DNA of 64,000 nucleotides from positions 276,959 to 340,958 of the forward strand of contig JAJYTF010000002.1 of NCBI GenBank assembly GCA_021793155.1, written 5' to 3'. Numbering within the stretch: position 1 is the first letter of the stretch; every line of letters begins with the position of its first letter. Shown here piece by piece: positions 17,945 through 29,118 of the stretch. The stretch comes from Pseudomonadota bacterium. Lineage in GTDB: Bacteria > Pseudomonadota > Alphaproteobacteria > Rhodospirillales > Magnetospirillaceae. Both the position numbers and the translations under genes were made by a program. The notes beneath the pieces were generated by a model. It made no database searches. It was given only the letters and a program-made list of their open reading frames with translations, and was not told the DNA's origin.

Positions 17945-18759
17945 TCACAGGTCATCGAAGGCGAAACGCAAGGTCATGCGCCGGGGCCAGTGCTCGCCCG
18001 GCGGCAGCTTGAGGGGTTGGCACATGCGCAAGGCCAGCAGAAAGGCTTCGATCGCTTCGCGGCGATAGGTATAGCCAAGGCGCGCCATGGCGGCATAGCC
18101 GCTGATCACCGCACCGGGATCCCACGGGTCGTCTTTGTTGAGCGGCGAGGCCAGGGTGCCGTCGGCCTGGATGATGATTTGCGCCTCAAGCACAAGCCCC
18201 TGCGCTTCCGGCACATGCGTGTCGATATGCCAGTATTGCATAATCTGGCTGAGGATGAAGTCCTGCTCGCTTTGCGAGAGCTCTGGCGCCTCCGGTCCGT
18301 TGCCGCCGGCCGGCCCCGATTTCGCCAGGCCCCGCGGAACAAGGTTGAGTGCCGGGCCGGGCGTCACCATCATGGTGTGCCCCGATCCCTCGGCGCCGTT
18401 ACCGGAAGAGCGGTGCTCGGCACCCGACCGTTTGCCCAAGGGTGCGGGAATAAGCTGCGGCGGCAAAGGCTTGGGCGGCGGCGGGGGCGGCGGCGGCGAG
18501 GGCGGCGGCGGGGGCGGCGGCTTGGGCAACTCAGCCTGTTGCGGTTCCGGCTTCGGCGTCTCAACTTTCGGCGGCTCGGGTTTTGGTTGCATCGCCGGTG
18601 GTTTCGGCGGCTCCGGCACCAGGTCGACCTCAATGTCCTGCGGCTCCAGGCGCAACTTGGCCCAGATCAGCTCCTCGTTCAGCAGGGCAATGACCAGCAG
18701 CAGGTTGAGCAGCCCCGACAGGATCAGGGCCACCCGCGAAAGTCGGTTCCGGGGCTTGG

Positions 18760-18763
<4 letters not shown>
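17945..18763 (-). CDS. Proline-rich TonB/TolA-like inner-membrane protein
   Basis: 272-residue protein with the build of an energy-transducing TonB/TolA protein. It has a short cytoplasmic basic N-terminus, one membrane segment (VALILSGLLNLLLVIALL, about 11-28), a long periplasmic Pro-rich stretch with Pro/Lys/Glu repeats (about 45-110, with runs of P), a Gly/Ser linker and a globular C-terminus. That C-terminus resembles the TonB/TolA C domain (ILSQIMQYWHID, EAQIIIQADGTLASP, CQPLKLP). Its start overlaps the lon stop by 4 bp, so it is coupled to the hsp20-lon unit rather than to exbBD or tolQR. That setting is unusual, and the partner is unknown. Confidence 0.7.
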
Positions 18764-21135
<2,372 letters not shown>

Positions 21136-21147
21136 CAGGTCGCCCTC

Positions 21148-21552
21148 CTATTCTGCTTTACGGAAGACGAGCCTGAGGCAGCCGTCGGTCAACACCCAGG
21201 GAGCAAGCTCGTAGCGGCCCTCCGGCAGGGTAAGACGGCGCTCGAAGCGGCCGTGTGGAATTTCGATGCGGCGCAGGCTGGCCCCCTCGGGGAACAACAA
21301 GGGACGTGTGCCGGCCACGACGACTTCATTGTCGACCACGCGCACCTCCAGGTTGTTTGCGGCGACACCCGGCAGGGCGACGATCATGACGATTTCCGTC
21401 TCGGTTTCATAGATGTCGACCGGCGCCAGCCATGAAGGCAGATCGCCACGCCGCAAGGTCGGCCGCAGGAACAGCCCTTCCAGTCGCTGAGCCTGGGCGA
21501 TCACTTCGTAGGCGTAACCCCACATCCAGTCTCGAGCCCCAGGCCGCGCCAT
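21148..21552 (-). CDS. Small heat shock protein (Hsp20/alpha-crystallin family)
   Basis: 134-residue holdase chaperone. The alpha-crystallin domain runs from about 40 to the end: VDIYETETEIVMIVALPGVAANNLEVRV, then IPHGRFERRLTLPEGRYE, which matches the EIxxGxFxRxxxLP core of bacterial Hsp20s. The C-terminal I-x-I tail is absent; the protein ends at LRLVFRKAE. First gene of a minus-strand unit with lon, matching a proteostasis role. It would capture unfolded protein that Lon can degrade. Confidence 0.88.
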   Translation of the reverse strand: MARPGARDWMWGYAYEVIAQAQRLEGLFLRPTLRRGDLPSWLAPVDIYETETEIVMIVALPGVAANNLEVRVVDNEVVVAGTRPLLFPEGASLRRIEIPHGRFERRLTLPEGRYELAPWVLTDGCLRLVFRKAE

Positions 21553-21875
21553 GTCGCCGTCCTTTCACACCACGCCTTTGACAATACAAGTTTACTGCCG
21601 CCCAGGTGGTAGGCTCAAGCCTCGTCCATCCAGCGCAATCGGAGCACCCGATTGCCCTGGCCGAATATTTGGCCCTCAAGCGCCGGCGGGGTACGTCCGC
21701 GCCCATTGGCTTTCGCGCGAACGATCGCGCGGCCCCTTAGCGGGCCAGCGCGTCACCGCCGATTCCGCGCCACGGTCCGCGGCGCGCGTTCAGCCGATTG
21801 CCCCGCTCGTCCATCCCGGACGAGCCGGTTCGATGGTACACTGCCGCCACGCCCTTCAGGCGGTGGAGACGACGG
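21553..21875. other. Divergent intergenic region between hsp20 and the sensor kinase
   Basis: 323 bp containing the promoters of the hsp20-lon unit (minus) and of the two-component operon (plus). On the minus strand CTTGAG occurs (plus coordinates 21613-21618), which resembles a sigma-32 -35 box, but no convincing -10 follows. A ribosome site GGTGGAG precedes the kinase start. No protein family is recognisable in any frame. Confidence 0.5.
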
Positions 21876-23273
21876 ATGAGACTGCTGCCCGATTCGATCC
21901 GCACCAGGACCATCCTGGTCCTGCTGGTAGGATTGACCGTTTCCCATCTGGGCAGCACCGTGGTGTATTCCACCGACCGCGAGGTGGCCCTGGCGGCAGC
22001 CAGCGAACACCTATACGCCGAGCGGGTGGCGACCCTGGCCAAACTCATCGATGCATCTCCCCTGCCCCTTCGGCAGCCGCTGACTGAGGCGGTGACCACC
22101 GACAAGCTGCAGGTTTCCTGGGGCGATGAGATGGATTTCCCCGGCGCGCATAGGGAAGACGGACGGTGGCGGGTGATCGGTGAAGCTCTCCGGCCCTATT
22201 TCGGTGAGGTCGACCACAGCCGCCTGCACGTCGCGGTCGTTCCGGCCTCGCACAGCATGGCGTCACAATGGTTGGCGGCATTCCATCTGCTGCACGGCTG
22301 TCCCTGCAATCTGCAGCTGGATGTCGCTCTCAGGCTCAAGGATGCGAGCTGGGCCAATTTCCACGTCCAGGTTCCAGGCCCGGTGTCGACCTGGTCGATG
22401 CAATCGCTGCTGTCCACCCTGGTGATGGTGGCCGCAACACTGGTCCTGGCGATCTGGGCTACCGGCTGGATCCTGGCGCCGCTGGCTTCGTTCACGCGCG
22501 CCGCGGAACGGCTGGGCATGGACGTGAACACGCCGGCGCTGCCGGAGGACGGGCCCAAGGAAGTGCGGGCGGCCAGCCACGCCTTCAACCAGATGCAGCA
22601 GCGGATTCGGAGTTTCGTCGAAGACCGCCTGCAGATGCTGGCGGCCATTTCCCACGACTTGCGGACCCCGATCACCCGCCTTAGGCTGCGCACCGAGCAA
22701 CTGCCAATCCCTGGGACGGAACAGCAAAAGATGTTGTCCGACCTCGACGAGCTTGAACAAATGGTCTCTGCCAGCCTGGACTTCGCCAAGAACGAGGCTG
22801 CCGAGGAGCCCAGCCGGGCGATCGATCTGGCCGCCCTGCTGGGATCCATCTGCGACGATGCCGAGGACGCGGGGAGCAAGGCCGAGTTCGATTGGGAAAG
22901 CCGCCTGGTGATCCACGGCCGGCCGCTGGCGATGAAGCGCCTGTTCTCCAACCTCGTCGACAACGCCGCCCGGTACGGCCACAGCGCCCGGGTCAAGGCG
23001 ACGGCCCAGGACGGCGCCATCGAAGTGGTTATCGAGGATGATGGCCCGGGAATCCCCCTGGACCAGTTGGAAAAAGTGTTCAAGCCGTTCTATCGGCTGG
23101 ACCATTCGCGCAACAAGGGCACTGGCGGCATGGGCTTGGGATTGGCCACCGTCCGCTCCATCGCCCGCGCCCATGGCGGCGACGTACGACTGGAAAACCG
23201 GTCGGAAGGCGGCTTGCGCGCCATCGTGCGACTGCCGCGGGACGGAGAGGGAAAGGGCGGCACCAAATCATGA
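21876..23273 (+). CDS. Membrane sensor histidine kinase of a two-component system
   Basis: 465 residues from ATG 21876, which has a GGTGGAG ribosome site; upstream in-frame starts are unlikely. Membrane segments lie at about 10-28 and 185-210, framing a periplasmic sensor domain of about 150 residues that contains a CPC motif (HGCPCNLQ), possibly redox- or metal-related. Then come HAMP, a HisKA box AISHDLRTPITRLRLR (phospho-His260) and an HATPase domain (NLVDNAARYG, DDGPGIP, GLGLATVRSI). It overlaps its response regulator by 4 bp. The downstream copper/silver-type pump suggests metal stress as signal, which is inference. Confidence 0.92.
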   Translation: MRLLPDSIRTRTILVLLVGLTVSHLGSTVVYSTDREVALAAASEHLYAERVATLAKLIDASPLPLRQPLTEAVTTDKLQVSWGDEMDFPGAHREDGRWRVIGEALRPYFGEVDHSRLHVAVVPASHSMASQWLAAFHLLHGCPCNLQLDVALRLKDASWANFHVQVPGPVSTWSMQSLLSTLVMVAATLVLAIWATGWILAPLASFTRAAERLGMDVNTPALPEDGPKEVRAASHAFNQMQQRIRSFVEDRLQMLAAISHDLRTPITRLRLRTEQLPIPGTEQQKMLSDLDELEQMVSASLDFAKNEAAEEPSRAIDLAALLGSICDDAEDAGSKAEFDWESRLVIHGRPLAMKRLFSNLVDNAARYGHSARVKATAQDGAIEVVIEDDGPGIPLDQLEKVFKPFYRLDHSRNKGTGGMGLGLATVRSIARAHGGDVRLENRSEGGLRAIVRLPRDGEGKGGTKS

Positions 23274-24022
23274 CCGGGCTTCCGCATTTGCTGATCGTCG
23301 ATGACGACCCCGACATTTGCCAGCTGGTCCGCCAGTTCCTGGAGGCGCGCGGGTTCCGGGTATCCAGCGCAGCCAACGGCCAGGAAATGCGCCAGGTCCT
23401 CGCCGCGTCGCCGGTCGACCTGGTGATCCTTGACGTCATGCTGCCCGATGAGGATGGCCTTTCGCTGTGCCGGGAACTGCGCAGCACCTCGCCGGTGCCG
23501 GTGATCTTCCTGACCGCGGTGAACAGCGAAACCGACCGCGTCGTCGGCCTCGAACTGGGGGCCGACGACTATCTGCCCAAGCCGTTTTCGGCACGCGAAC
23601 TGCTGGCCCGGGTACGGGCCGTCCTGCGGCGCAGCGGCGAAGCGCACCACCAGGCCGAGACCGAGCCGCGCGAGGATGCCGAGCCGCCCCGGCGCGGCCG
23701 CCTGATGAGCTTCTCGGGATGGACCCTCGATACCGGCCGGCGAACCCTGACCTCGCCCGACGGAGTCCTGGTCGAATTGAGCGGCGGGGAATACGAGCTG
23801 CTGTTCGTCTTCCTCAAGAACCCCCAGATGGTGTTGAGCCGCGACCAGTTGCTGGACGAGACGCAGGGGCGCATGGCTGGGCCGTTCGACCGCAGTATCG
23901 ACGTCCAGGTCGGCCGTCTGCGGCGCAAGATCGAACCGGACCCAAGGAGCCCCGAGTTGATCAAGACGGTCAGGGGCGGCGGTTACGTCCTGGCTTCCGA
24001 GGTCGGAGTGAGCCAACCATGA
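23270..24022 (+). CDS. OmpR-family response regulator
   Basis: 250-residue DNA-binding regulator. Receiver domain 1-120: acidic pocket VDDDPD, phospho-Asp55 in VILDVMLPDEDG, Thr in FLTAV and Lys in LPKPF. The C-terminal winged helix (about 150-245) has LSGGEYELLFVFLKNPQMVLSRDQLL and SIDVQVGRLRRKIE. A slightly long linker of Glu/Arg residues separates the domains. It overlaps the kinase upstream and a small HMA-like gene downstream, both by 4 bp. Target promoters are probably local; see the direct repeat at 30858-30872. Confidence 0.95.
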   Translation: MTGLPHLLIVDDDPDICQLVRQFLEARGFRVSSAANGQEMRQVLAASPVDLVILDVMLPDEDGLSLCRELRSTSPVPVIFLTAVNSETDRVVGLELGADDYLPKPFSARELLARVRAVLRRSGEAHHQAETEPREDAEPPRRGRLMSFSGWTLDTGRRTLTSPDGVLVELSGGEYELLFVFLKNPQMVLSRDQLLDETQGRMAGPFDRSIDVQVGRLRRKIEPDPRSPELIKTVRGGGYVLASEVGVSQP

Positions 24023-24342
24023 GCGACGGAATCGTCAGCATGAGCAGGACCTTCACCCTGGCCACCCCGGCCGGCGAGGCATCATTGGCGAGGCTTCGTT
24101 CGGCCGAAGGAATCACCGCCGTCCGGGGTGAAGCCGGCGCCCGCCGTATCGAAGTGGCCTTCGACCTTGCCTGTCTGGACGGGGCCGACGTGGTAAGCAT
24201 CCTCGAACGTTCCGGCTTGGCTCTGGCCGACGGCTTTCTCGCCCGCCTGTCGCGGCGTTGGTCGGACTTCCGCGAGAACAACCTGCGCGACCAGTCGAAG
24301 ATCAAGCGACGCTGCTGCGGCAATTGGTCCGAAGGCGGGTAG
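24019..24342 (+). CDS. Small HMA-like protein lacking the CxxC motif
   Basis: 107 residues; the ATG overlaps the response-regulator stop (ATGA). The first 75 residues have the beta-alpha-beta-beta-alpha-beta rhythm of heavy-metal-associated (ferredoxin-like) domains: FTLATPAGEASLARLRSAEGITAV, RRIEVAFDLACLDGADVVSILERSGL. The metal-binding Cys pair is absent at the first loop (TPAGEA). The C-terminus is basic and ends in CCGNW. Being in the two-component operon next to a metal pump it may be an accessory metal-response protein. The fold call rests on pattern only. Confidence 0.6.
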   Translation: MSDGIVSMSRTFTLATPAGEASLARLRSAEGITAVRGEAGARRIEVAFDLACLDGADVVSILERSGLALADGFLARLSRRWSDFRENNLRDQSKIKRRCCGNWSEGG

Positions 24343-24350
24343 CGGCCGGT

Positions 24351-27300
24351 TCAGCGGTCAGTCCGGCATCTATCATCCCGAGCGGGGCGAGGGATTTCCT
24401 CCGCCCAATGAGACCCCTCCTCCCTGCGGTGGTCGGGATGACGAGAAGAACGGCCTTCCCGCAACAGCGCCCACTCCTTCACCAGGGCATAGATCGCCGG
24501 TATGACCACCAGCGTCAGCACGGTCGACGACACCATGCCGCCTACCATCGGCACGGCGATCCGGCGCATTACCTCGGAGCCGGTGCCGGTACTCCACAGG
24601 ATGGGCAGCAGACCGGCCATGATGGCGACCACCGTCATCATCTTCGGACGCACCCGCTCCACCGCACCTTCCATGATGGCGGTGTAAAGGTCGGCGCGGG
24701 TAAAGTTTTCGCCAGCGGCACGGCGCGAGGCCAGGCGCTCGGAGAGAGCATGGTCGAGATAGATCAGCATGACCACGCCGGTCTCGGCAGCGACGCCGGC
24801 CAGAGCGATGAATCCCACCGCCACAGCCACGCTCATGTTGAAGCCCAGCCACCACATCAGCCACATCCCGCCGACCAGCGAGAACGGCAGGGACAGCATG
24901 ACGATGAGGGTTTCGGTCAGGCGTTTGAAATTGAGGTAGAGCAGCAGGAAAATGACGAAGATGGTGACCGGCACGACGATCTTCATCTTTTCCTTGGCCC
25001 GCTCCATGTATTCGAACTGGCCGCTCCAGGTGGCGTAATAGCCGGACGGCATCTTCACCTGCTCGGCCACCGCCTTGCGGGCCTCCGCGACATAGCCGCC
25101 GATGTCGCGGCCGCGGATGTCGACAAAGATATAGACCGAGAGCATGGCGTTTTCGGTGCGGATGGCCGCCGGCCCTTTGGTCAGGCGGATGCTTGCCAAC
25201 TGGCCCAGGGGAATGTGCTGGCCGCCCGCCGCAGGCACCAAAACCTGGCTGGCGATAGCCTCGGGATCAGCTCGCAGGTCCTGCGGATAGCGCACATTGA
25301 CCGGATAGCGTTCCAGACCCTCGACGGTTGTTGTCACGGCCATCCCACCCAGTGCGGTGGCGATGACATTCTGCAGATCATCGATGGTAAGGCCATAGCG
25401 GGCCAGAGCCGCGCGGTCGGGGTCGATTTCCAGATAACGGCCGTCATTGCTGCGCTCGGCATAGGCGCTGGTGGTGCCAGGGACGGTCTTGACCACCTGC
25501 TCGATCCGTTCCGCCAGTTTCTGGATCTCGTCGAGGTTCTGGCCGAATACCTTGATGCCGATGGGCGTGCGGATGCCGGTGGCCAGCATGTCGATGCGCC
25601 CCCTGAGCGGCATGGTCCAGGAATTGCTGACCCCCGGCATCTGCAGCGCCTTGTCCATCTCGGCGATCAGCTGGTCGGTGGTCATGCCCGGCGGCCATTC
25701 CTCCTGCGGTTTCAGTTCAATGTCGGTCTCGAACATTTCCATGGGCGCCGGATCGGTGGCCGAATCGAAGCGGCCGGCCTTGCCGAACACGGTATCGACT
25801 TCGGGGAAACTCTTGATGATCTTGTCCTGGGTCTGCAGAATCTCGGCGGCCTTGGTGACCGACACGCCCGGCAAGGTGGTCGGCATGAACAACAAAGTGC
25901 CTTCGTTGAGCGTGGGCATGAATTCCGAGCCGACATGGGTGACCGGATAGACGGTCACGCCCAGGGCGACCGCCGCCAGCAACAGGGTGGCGATCTTCCA
26001 CTGCAGCACCCCTTTGATGACCGGCCGATAGACCCAGATCAGCAACCGGTTGATGGGGTTCCTGCGCTCAGGAACAAGCTTGCCGCGGATGAACAGCACC
26101 ATCAGTGCCGGCACCAGCGTCACCGACAACAGGGCCGCGCCGGCCATCGAGAAGGTCTTGGTATAGGCGAGCGGTTTGAATAGCCGCCCTTCCTCGGCTT
26201 CCAGGGTGAATACCGGGATGAACGATACGGTGATGATCAAGAGGCCGAAGAATAGTGACGGCCCCACCTCGATCGCCGCGTCGATCAGCGCCTTGACCCG
26301 CGAGTCGCCCGGCTTCATCCGCTCCAGATGCTTGTGGGCATTCTCAATCATGACGATGGCGGCGTCGACCATGGCCCCGATGGCGATGGCGATGCCGCCC
26401 AGGCTCATGATGTTCGAGGTCATGCCCAGACCCTGCATGACGATGATGGCGATCAGCACGCCGACGGGGAGCATCAGGATGGCTACCAGCGCCGAGCGCA
26501 AATGCAGGAGAAAGATCACGCAGACCGCGGCGACGATCAGGCTTTCCTCAATCAGCGTGTGCTTCAGCGTATGAACCGCCCGCAGGATCAGGCCCGAGCG
26601 ATCGTAGACGGCCTTGATCGATACGCCGGCAGGCAGGCCGCTCGCCACCTCGGCGATTTTTGCTTTGACGTTGTCGATGACGTCGAGAGCATTCTGCCCG
26701 TAGCGCTGGATGGCGACGCCGCCGACCACCTCGCCCTCGCCGTTCAGGTCGGCCAGCCCGCGCCGCTCGTCGGGGCCGAGTTCGATGCGGGCGACATCGC
26801 GCAACAGCACCGGCGTCCCGTTGCGCGCCTTCAACCCGATCTGCTCGAGATCACCGATGCCGTGCAGATAGCCGCGGCCGCGGACCATGTATTCGGTCTC
26901 GGCCAACTCGATGACGCGACCACCTACGTCGGTATTGCTGCCGCGGATGGCGGCAACCACCTTGTCCAGTGGAATGTCGAAGGCCTGCAGCTTCACCGGG
27001 TCGATCACCACCTGGTACTGCTTGACGAAGCCGCCGACGCCGCTCACCTCGGAAACACCGCCAGCCTTCACCAGTTGGTAGCGCAGGAACCAGTCCTGGA
27101 TGCTGCGCAGTTCGGCCAACGTCTTGTTCTTGGCCAGCACCACGTACTGATACACCCACCCGACCCCGGTGGCGTCGGGGCCGAGCGTCGGCGTCACCCC
27201 TGGTGGCAGCTTCCGGGCGGCGAAGTTCAGATATTCGAGGACGCGCGAGCGGGCCCAATAGACATCGGTGCCATCCTCGAACACCACGTAGACCATCGAG

Positions 27301-27569
27301 CCGCCGAAGAACGAGATGCCGCGCACCACCTGCGATCTCGGCACGCTCAGCATGGCGGTCGTCAGGGGATAGGTGACCTGGTCCTCGACCACCTGCGGCG
27401 CCTGGCCGGGATAGTCTGTATAGATGATCACTTGGGTGTCGGACAAATCGGGCAGCGCGTCCAGCGGCAGATGCAGCGTGGCGTAAACGCCCGCCCCCAC
27501 CACCGCCGCCGTGGCCACCAGGATCAGGAAGATGTTGCGCGCCGACCACCGGATCAGGCTGGCAATCAT
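24351..27569 (-). CDS. cusA: CusA/CzcA-family heavy-metal efflux RND pump
   Basis: Proton-driven inner-membrane trimer exporting metal ions; 1072 residues. The N-terminus MIASLIRWSARNIFLIL and the motifs LPDLSDTQVIIYTDYPGQAPQVVEDQVTY (split over the first strand region), the TM4 charged segment SLGGIAIAIGAMVDAAIVMIENAH with its Asp and Glu, and the second half VAVGFIALAGVAAETGVVMLIYLDHAL identify HME-RND pumps. Met-rich substrate residues and the monovalent-type LPALTD-less start favour Cu/Ag over Zn/Co, moderately. The last about 35 residues (SRHPDHRREEG...) come from a dispersed repeat. It lies in an operon behind cusC-cusB. Gene symbol by family only. Confidence 0.9.
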   Translation of the reverse strand: MIASLIRWSARNIFLILVATAAVVGAGVYATLHLPLDALPDLSDTQVIIYTDYPGQAPQVVEDQVTYPLTTAMLSVPRSQVVRGISFFGGSMVYVVFEDGTDVYWARSRVLEYLNFAARKLPPGVTPTLGPDATGVGWVYQYVVLAKNKTLAELRSIQDWFLRYQLVKAGGVSEVSGVGGFVKQYQVVIDPVKLQAFDIPLDKVVAAIRGSNTDVGGRVIELAETEYMVRGRGYLHGIGDLEQIGLKARNGTPVLLRDVARIELGPDERRGLADLNGEGEVVGGVAIQRYGQNALDVIDNVKAKIAEVASGLPAGVSIKAVYDRSGLILRAVHTLKHTLIEESLIVAAVCVIFLLHLRSALVAILMLPVGVLIAIIVMQGLGMTSNIMSLGGIAIAIGAMVDAAIVMIENAHKHLERMKPGDSRVKALIDAAIEVGPSLFFGLLIITVSFIPVFTLEAEEGRLFKPLAYTKTFSMAGAALLSVTLVPALMVLFIRGKLVPERRNPINRLLIWVYRPVIKGVLQWKIATLLLAAVALGVTVYPVTHVGSEFMPTLNEGTLLFMPTTLPGVSVTKAAEILQTQDKIIKSFPEVDTVFGKAGRFDSATDPAPMEMFETDIELKPQEEWPPGMTTDQLIAEMDKALQMPGVSNSWTMPLRGRIDMLATGIRTPIGIKVFGQNLDEIQKLAERIEQVVKTVPGTTSAYAERSNDGRYLEIDPDRAALARYGLTIDDLQNVIATALGGMAVTTTVEGLERYPVNVRYPQDLRADPEAIASQVLVPAAGGQHIPLGQLASIRLTKGPAAIRTENAMLSVYIFVDIRGRDIGGYVAEARKAVAEQVKMPSGYYATWSGQFEYMERAKEKMKIVVPVTIFVIFLLLYLNFKRLTETLIVMLSLPFSLVGGMWLMWWLGFNMSVAVAVGFIALAGVAAETGVVMLIYLDHALSERLASRRAAGENFTRADLYTAIMEGAVERVRPKMMTVVAIMAGLLPILWSTGTGSEVMRRIAVPMVGGMVSSTVLTLVVIPAIYALVKEWALLREGRSSRHPDHRREEGSHWAEEIPRPARDDRCRTDR
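24373..24445. repeat. Dispersed repeat forming the 3' end of the RND pump gene
   Basis: CATCCCGA at 24374-24381 pairs with TCGGGATG at 24433-24440, enclosing CGAGGGATTTCCTCC and a CCCCTCCTCCCTGCGG stretch. The whole element lies inside the reading frame of the pump and supplies a basic, His/Arg-rich tail that has no counterpart in the pump family. Confidence 0.5.
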
Positions 27570-27634
27570 GGCTTTACACCTCGGCTGGGTTTCCCGTCTT
27601 CTCCGCCTGAGCGGGGGCCCGTTGCGGCAGTTGG

Positions 27635-27654
27635 ACTGCCGCTTCCGCGGCAGT
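27635..27654 (-). other. Hairpin between cusB and cusA
   Basis: ACTGCCGC-TTCC-GCGGCAGT, a perfect 8-bp stem in the 118-bp spacer of the pump operon; on the transcript the loop is GGAA. No T-tract follows, so it is more likely an mRNA-processing or stability element setting the adaptor-to-pump ratio than a terminator. Confidence 0.4.
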
Positions 27655-27687
27655 GACGGGTGGCTCGGCGATCGCGCGACATGACGC

Positions 27688-29118
27688 TCACTTGTGGTCG
27701 AAACCCTGCAGGGCGGCGCGGAGATTGCTTTCGGAATCGATGAGGAAATTGGCGCTGACCACCACTTTCTCGCCGTCCGACAAGCCTTTCAGGATGGCCA
27801 CATAGCCGTCGGCGCGAATGCCGGTCTCGACGTCGCGCGGCTCGTACCGCCCTTCCCCCCGCTCGACCAGCACCACCTTGCGGCTGCCGCTGTCCAGCAG
27901 CGCCGACTCGGGGATAGCCAGCGCCTTGCCCTCACCCGCCGCCGTGGTGATCGCGACCGAGCCGTACAAGGCAGGCTTCAGCCGTCCATCGGCATTGGGC
28001 AACTCGATACGCAGTTTCGCCGTGCGGGTCTCGGGAGACAGGGTGGGATAGATGAAGGTGACCTTGCCGGAAAAGCTCTGCCCGGGCAGGGCGCTGAAGA
28101 TCGCCCGTGCATCCTGGCCGATGCGGACGAAGGGCAGTTCCTGCTCGTATACCTCGGCGATCAGCCACAAATTGGACAGGTCGGCGATACGGTACAGCAC
28201 ATCGCCCGGCATGAAGCGCTGGCCGCTGATGACGTTCTTCTCGAGCACCGCGCCATTGACCGGAGAGGCCAGGGCCAGACTGTGCGAGGCCTTGCCGGAC
28301 CGCAACAGCTTGTCCACCTCGGCACGCGGGATGTCCCAGTTGCGCAGGCGCAGCAGCGCCCCGTCGGCAAGCAGGCGGGCGGCGTTGCGCGCCTCCGCAG
28401 TGGCGTCGGGATCCAAGGTCTGCAGCCCCTTCGCCGCCGCCAGGTATTCCTCCTGGGCCAGTACCAGATCGGGGCTGTAGACCTCCATCAGCGTCTCGCC
28501 CTTGTGGACCTCTTCGCCGGTGGTGTTGACGAAAAGCTTCTCCACATAGCCCTCGAACTTTGGCGCCACGAACTGCAAACGCCGCTCGTCCACCTGCACC
28601 GTGCCGACGGCGCGGATAGTATGGGTGAGCGTGCGCATCGCCGCCGACTCGGTCCGCACGCCAAGCTTCTGCACGCGGTCGACGGAAATCTTGACGACCG
28701 GCCCAGCATCGTCGTCCCCCTCGTACACCGGCACATAGTCCATGCCCATGGAATCCTTCTTCGGCACAGGCGAAGTGTCGGGCAGCCCCATGGGGTTGCG
28801 GTAGTAGAGGATCTTCCCTCTGCCCTGCCGAGGCGGCGGGGACGGCGGTTCCGGCGTCGACGCGGCTTCTTCGTCGGCGTAGACGGGAAGGTAGTCCCGT
28901 CCTTCGGCATCCTTCTTGGGCGTCGGCGAATAGTCGGCCTTGCCGGCGGGATCCTTATAGTAGATGACCGTCCGTTCAGGCGCCGCCGAAACCTGCGGCG
29001 CGGTGGGCGAAGCCGGCTGGTAGCTGCGGCCGAACCAGAAACCGACGGCCAAGGCGATGGCGATGGCGATGGCGATGGCAGCGGCGGCGATTCCGCGGGC
29101 GGATGAATTTCGGCTCAC
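27688..29118 (-). CDS. cusB: CusB-type periplasmic adaptor with two heavy-metal-binding domains
   Basis: Membrane-fusion protein linking the RND pump to the outer-membrane channel. 476 residues: N-terminal anchor with an Ile-Ala repeat, then two copies of the YHS-like heavy-metal-binding domain. Copy 1 is VIYYKDPAGKADYSPTPKKD...DYLPVY; copy 2 is ILYYRNPMGLPDTSPVPKKD...DYVPVY. Copy 2 keeps Met and both copies keep the YY..P and PKKD core. The beta-barrel/lipoyl/hairpin adaptor follows (VEKLFVNTTGEEVHKGETLMEVYSPDL, SPVNGAVLEKNVISG). It overlaps cusC by 4 bp upstream. Confidence 0.92.
   Translation of the reverse strand: MSRNSSARGIAAAAIAIAIAIALAVGFWFGRSYQPASPTAPQVSAAPERTVIYYKDPAGKADYSPTPKKDAEGRDYLPVYADEEAASTPEPPSPPPRQGRGKILYYRNPMGLPDTSPVPKKDSMGMDYVPVYEGDDDAGPVVKISVDRVQKLGVRTESAAMRTLTHTIRAVGTVQVDERRLQFVAPKFEGYVEKLFVNTTGEEVHKGETLMEVYSPDLVLAQEEYLAAAKGLQTLDPDATAEARNAARLLADGALLRLRNWDIPRAEVDKLLRSGKASHSLALASPVNGAVLEKNVISGQRFMPGDVLYRIADLSNLWLIAEVYEQELPFVRIGQDARAIFSALPGQSFSGKVTFIYPTLSPETRTAKLRIELPNADGRLKPALYGSVAITTAAGEGKALAIPESALLDSGSRKVVLVERGEGRYEPRDVETGIRADGYVAILKGLSDGEKVVVSANFLIDSESNLRAALQGFDHK
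29053..29076. repeat. Four-copy hexanucleotide tandem repeat in cusB
   Basis: GGCGAT repeated four times exactly, encoding the Ile-Ala run of the CusB membrane anchor. The unit is a multiple of three, so copy-number change would alter the length of the hydrophobic segment without a frameshift. Confidence 0.7.

Noticed and set aside
21570..21625. Sigma-32 heat-shock promoter for hsp20-lon
   Set aside because: CTTGAG is present on the minus strand but no acceptable -10 box at the right distance; left as unproven.
21551..22087. 178-codon frame across the hsp20-kinase spacer
   Set aside because: No ribosome site, no family, overlaps the start of the kinase gene in another frame.
24258..26183. 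641-codon plus-strand frame opposite the RND pump
   Set aside because: Antisense shadow; begins inside the small HMA-like gene and has no recognisable domain.
27569..27687. Small open frame of about 38 codons between cusB and cusA
   Set aside because: Low-complexity Arg/Gly/Ser content, no ribosome site, and overlaps a hairpin; probably not a gene.
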